A DNA stretch of 64,000 nt from Pristionchus mayeri. Lineage: Eukaryota; Nematoda; Chromadorea; Rhabditida; Neodiplogasteridae. The notes under the pieces are model-generated. The model searched no databases, was not told the origin of the DNA, and was given only the letters and a program-made list of their open reading frames with translations. The position numbers and the translations under genes are program-made. Numbering within the stretch: position 1 is the stretch's first letter; each line of letters starts with the position of its first letter. Shown here in pieces: positions 59,627 to 64,000 of the stretch. The DNA lies in assembly GCA_036245805.1 (NCBI GenBank), contig BTRK01000006.1, positions 62,001 to 126,000 of the forward strand, given 5' to 3'.

Positions 59627-60420
59627 GATTTTGGCGCACGTTGTTCATTTTTCACTTTTGCGACAGTTGCAGCAGACGCATGGTGGATCAGTTTTTAATT
59701 TCTAAGTTGAACATACATTTTTTGCTTCTCTCCAAACTTTCCCAGTTTGTAGAGCTCAAAAAATTGTGCTCAAAAAATTTAGTTAGCTTTAAAAATAAAC
59801 AAAAGTTTATCACAGGATACGCCGGATCTGTCTCAGCTTGCTTCTATACCACTACAGTGTTTATTATTTTTCAAGCTAACCGAATTTTTCGAGCAATTTT
59901 TTGAAAGACAATTTCGGATGTTGCTAGGGTCAAGATGAAGCCTCAATAGGTGACATCGAATAATTTTACGGGCTCCAGTTACCATTCCTTGTGAGTTCGC
60001 CAAGTCGGAAGTTCGTATCCCAGCCAGAGCAGACAAGTTTTTTGCCATCCATTTTTATCATTTACATGACCTATAATACCCTCAGACTTACTTTTTCGAT
60101 GTAATCACATGGCAAAAATTTTGTCTGCTCTGGCTGGGGTTCGAACTTCCGACTTGGCGAACTCAGATCCACTGCAGGTGAACCGTGCAGCCCGTTATGA
60201 GGGTTTCGCCGGCTTGGGAATGTGCCAAGACCAAAGAGGTAAAATCGACAAAAAATCTGGTATGTGCAGAATTTCAATCTCTACAAACTGGGAAAGTTTG
60301 GAGAGAAGCAAAAAATTTATGTTCAACTTAGAAATTAATAACTGGTCCACCATGCGTCTGCTGCAACTGTCGCAAAAGTGAAAAATTAACAACGTGCGCC
60401 AAAATCGTTCATTTGATCAT
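59627..60420. repeat. Foldback element
   Basis: Arms 59637-59770 and 60285-60415 (TTTTGCGACAGTTGCAGCAG, TCCAAACTTTCCCAGTTTGT) and inner arms 59995-60050 and 60105-60170 (GCCAAGTCGGAAGTTCG, CCAGCCAGAGCAGACAA). The inner part carries GGGGTTCGAACTTCC, a B-box-like string. Frames in the arms mirror each other. Confidence 0.75.
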
Positions 60421-60429
60421 AAAAAAACC

Positions 60430-63400
60430 TATGTGTAACCTTTTAATCGGTAAAACCCTCAATAAGCGATGACCCATGTCTAAAGTTTGCAGCAGCCTGC
60501 TGCAGCTGCAAGATGCAATTGGGCCAAATCGAACAAGGAAAATTTCCTAGACTCCATACCCGTGAACACTTTAAAAATTAAATATTTGAATTTTCAATGT
60601 CAACTCATTGTCCCGATTCTCTCGTGAGAGGCCTGATATGTGAAAAATAGCTCCTTTACTTGTTGGAAACTCTAATTTTCCTCGTTGAATGGAAAACACT
60701 GTACCTGTCACAGCCGAATGATTTATTTTCTTACCATTGAAATTGTCAACATGATACTCACTTACAGATAGATGGCCGGCAGGAAACTTTTCTCACAAAT
60801 CTTCTGTTATTTGTGTTCTTACTTTTTGTATTGTTATAGTTAATCTTTTTATTTACCCGTTCCTTCTTTGATCAATAATGTGTTAACACAGCGAAAACCT
60901 CTTTCAAATCTATAAGAAAAAGAGTAATTACCATTCTGAGATGTGAATATTAATAATTTTAATTTAAAATATTAATATTCGTATCTCAAAATTTTCAGAG
61001 AAAAATAATTTTTTAATGACCCCAGGGATAAATTAAAAAATAATTAAATCTCTCATATGCGCTCTGAAGAAGACACATGTTTAATTCCAAAACAGCTTCG
61101 TCTCTTCATATTAAATAAATTGTTTCACATGTATTCTCCTATCTCTGAATGACTCCCAAATTTGAATTAAGCATATTTGAAAGTTCGTATCACTTATGGT
61201 AGGGATTCAGAGAAATGAGAGAGTATGTGAAGTGAGGAGACAAAACACAGGTTGGAATCGAACTTGGGGCAATTTGGGAGCACACTAGAGGAGAAAGAGA
61301 TGAGGAGATGGGTGAGAGGGAGAGAGGAGATCATCACACTATCAGTGTGTCGATTCTCTCTGTGAGAGAAGCAATCATTTATCATTGGAGGAAGAAGAGA
61401 GTGTTAAGGGAAATGGGGGAGAGTTGAGAAGAGGCGAAAAAGAAGTGGATAGGAAGAGTCTCCTCAGAACGGAGCCTTCATTCGCACCGATTGATACTCA
61501 TGAAACTCCGTAGTGATTATTATTTCTGTAAAATTTGCTTATCGAAATACAGCTTGAATTGACAATATTGATTGAGCATGATTGCCAAGGCCATATTTCT
61601 ATTCCTCCGCCAATTCGTCGCTTTCTCCATCCTTACTCTTACCACAATTTCTAACCAAAAAGTGCCAAACTTAATTTGAGCCAACAAATCCATGGAATTG
61701 TTCTTAAGTTCTGAGACCCACTCCTTGACTCATATATTCTTTCCACTTCAGATTCTAGACCCTTCGTTTACCCTCTCTCATAATTTATTACGCGATCCCG
61801 GAGGGCTCGTATCTCACGAAACAAAAGAGTGTCGCACACAGCTCAGATTCTCTAAGTCTCTCTAAACTCTCGCCTATTCAATTGCCCATAAACAATCTCC
61901 GGTTTTGCAGCAGGATCCTAGTATGAAATTAACAGAATCCTGCTTTATTTTTGTAATAGGCTTAATCCTAGGATCCAGATATAAATTTCTACTAGGATAC
62001 GGTCAAGGATCCTACTAGGAAAAGTAGAGATAAATTATGCTGCGATAAAATTTCTTGGATCGGTTCATTTAATGTTTTCTTAATCAACGATTATTGCCAA
62101 CATCTCTTTTTGGTTTGCTCATGTAGTGAAATATATTTTGGTTGAAATAATACTGGAAATTCAACTTTAGTTGTCTGTCGTCCAATTAAATGACGACTTC
62201 ATATCGTATTTCTATTTGATTATAATATATTTATTTCTATTGTCTTCGTTTTACGTTACTTCAATCGATTCGCGACATTCTGCTGTCCTCTGATCGACAA
62301 TCTCGTCCTTAAGGTGATTGATTAATGGCACGAAGGAGCGATGTGAATAGTCGAGAAAAGAGTTGCAAAGAATCTGCTATTTGATATTTGGATATTCTCC
62401 ATTCTGTGACAGCTTTATTACGATCTATAAGTAGATATGATTTGCGCATTCAAAAATATTTAACATGTAAATCAGAAAAGTTTAAAATCATTTAAATTTA
62501 TGTAGGGTAAAATTTTTGTTCTGGTACATACAATTTGTGAACATGACTTTTTATCCCCTCCCCCTCTTTCCTATCTTTCCCTTTATATCCTCTATCCTGG
62601 TCGGTGCTCTATTCCGAGATCTTTTCTCACTTTGATCATTTTATCGCCTTACTTTAAACTGTGCACTTCCTTCCATCAATGCACGCGTGTATAGTGTTTC
62701 ACGTGTTTATCGATTGTAATATTATTTATATCGTTTCTACCACAATAGCAAGTTTGCATAAAAAGAGCGATGATGGCGTCATAGGGCCTCCTTTAGGCCC
62801 CTCGTTCTCTATGCGTCTCTTTGTTTCCCTGCACTAGACCACATCTCAAATTTCCTCTCAATTCCATGCAAGGTTGTAAGACTGATCCCTCCGTATTTCG
62901 TCACACAAGCCTTGTGTGCCGTTTTCGGAGAATTAACATTCCTTTATTTCCCTATTATGCCCCCGCCTACGGCGGGGCTCTTGTACACAGTATGTATCGC
63001 AATCACTAATGACAAAACTTGTTTACGCGCGCGTAAAGGATCTCCCCTTCCGACCAATTTCGCAATATAGGCTTACGGCGGGACACTGCGCTTTATATAG
63101 TATAGATATTGAAATACCAATTGGGAAATGAAATAGTCTTGTTATGTACCAATTTATCAAAGTTTGCCTTTCAACCTTTTTGTACTCAACTTATTTCGGG
63201 CCATTCCTAGTTTGTGTCATAGTTATGCGCTGTATCCAAAACTTATCTGTTGGACATAATAATTAGTTTTTTTAAAAAATTAGGGTTGCACAACATAAAC
63301 GCATGAAATTGAGAATAGGGAAAATTCGTGTTCACATGTTCAAATGTGATCCAAAATCATATGTGGATGATTACTACCGCATTCTTCTACTGCTAAGAAG

Positions 63401-64000
63401 TTATGTTCCCGGTTAGGTCATTAGCTCGATCATTAGTTAACACTATTGTCTGGTGAGATTATGTTAATTCTGCAGATACAGTGCCTTAGAGTTTTCGCTT
63501 TTTCTAACTTCACTATCTCTATCCATTTCGAATTTCTTTACATCAACAGGCAAAAGTGAGAAAGAGGGGAAAGGGGAAGCGAGAAGAAGAACACATTATC
63601 ACTCTCGACTCTCTGTTTCTATCAATGTCTTCACCAACTACCCTCTGCTCTCTCATCACTTCAACACAGTTCCAATTTCTAATTATACCGAACAAGTTTA
63701 TGAATGCCGCGTGATACTTTATAGAGCTCTGCATATTGCTGTTATGCTATCCTTCTGAAATTCATTTCTCTGTCCTGACCTATCTCATGTCTAATTTATG
63801 ACCGGCCTTCTTCCATCCTCCATTATGATTCCACTTAAGGGGGGCGCCAGACACACAAAAACGAGACAGGTACAGTATTCGTAGACAGACGATAGGGATT
63901 TAGTGAGCTAGTATAATCTGCTGTGTGAGACATGTTCCCTGAATTCTCTATCCATAATATTGTTTTCTCGAGAGATTAAGAACTGTGCAGAGGATCGACG
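60430..64000. other. No gene recognised
   Basis: AT-rich DNA with GA-rich (61205-61450) and TC-rich stretches. CGATTCTCTCGTGAGAGGCC at 60610 is a copy of the dispersed CTCGTGAGAG terminus. A cluster of GGATCCTAG/CTAGGATCC strings lies at 61912-62020. Open stretches are short and unconvincing. Confidence 0.55.

Overview
The window is animal nuclear DNA, most likely from a nematode. The genes are split into many short exons. Introns can be as small as 46 bases and carry T-rich ...TTTCAG acceptors. There are acceptor-like sites just before start codons that would suit spliced-leader trans-splicing. Two same-strand genes lie only about 210 bases apart. I cannot name the species from sequence alone. 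Gene density is very low: four genes can be supported in 64 kb. Most of the rest is inverted-repeat (foldback or MITE-like) DNA, much of it nested.

Genes. (1) A minus-strand gene at 39748-31338 reassembles into a complete 333-residue SDE2 homologue: ubiquitin-like N-terminus, GGKGG processing motif, CRDLSGRRL signature and C-terminal SAP-like domain. (2) Directly downstream, at 31126-22224, 15 exons give a 467-residue ribosomal-L1-domain nucleolar protein of the RSL1D1 family. The spacing suggests a two-gene operon. (3) A plus-strand gene at 17447-20850 encodes a cysteine-rich Ly6/uPAR-like, probably GPI-anchored surface protein; its signal-peptide exon was not found. (4) A plus-strand gene at 51193-57398 encodes a type I membrane protein: signal peptide, four regular four-cysteine EGF-like repeats, one membrane segment, and a cytoplasmic tail with PPPY and LPSY motifs. 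One base in its second exon breaks the frame.

Layout. 1-8.6 kb: no gene, diverged repeats, a LINE copy carrying a solo-LTR-like insertion. 8.7-12.8 kb: a foldback family split by a decayed LINE end with a tail of about 166 TTA units. 12.8-17.4 kb: a stack of nested TA-flanked elements. 17.4-20.9 kb: the Ly6-like gene, its introns filled by repeats. 22.2-39.8 kb: the RSL1D1/SDE2 pair, with large introns made of foldbacks. 40.5-51.1 kb: mariner-like and other foldback elements, including a composite of about 5 kb. 51.2-57.4 kb: the EGF-like gene, whose first intron holds a foldback split by a LINE. 57.8-60.4 kb: two more foldbacks. 60.4-64 kb: no gene recognised.

Several insertions can be read to the base from target-site duplications, and some from the uninterrupted partner arm of the host foldback. 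These are hAT-like elements with 8-base duplications, a Mutator-like one with 9, and TA-flanked Tc1/mariner-like ones. Exon models were built by hand from splice consensus, reading-frame closure and remembered family features; no alignment or database search was run.
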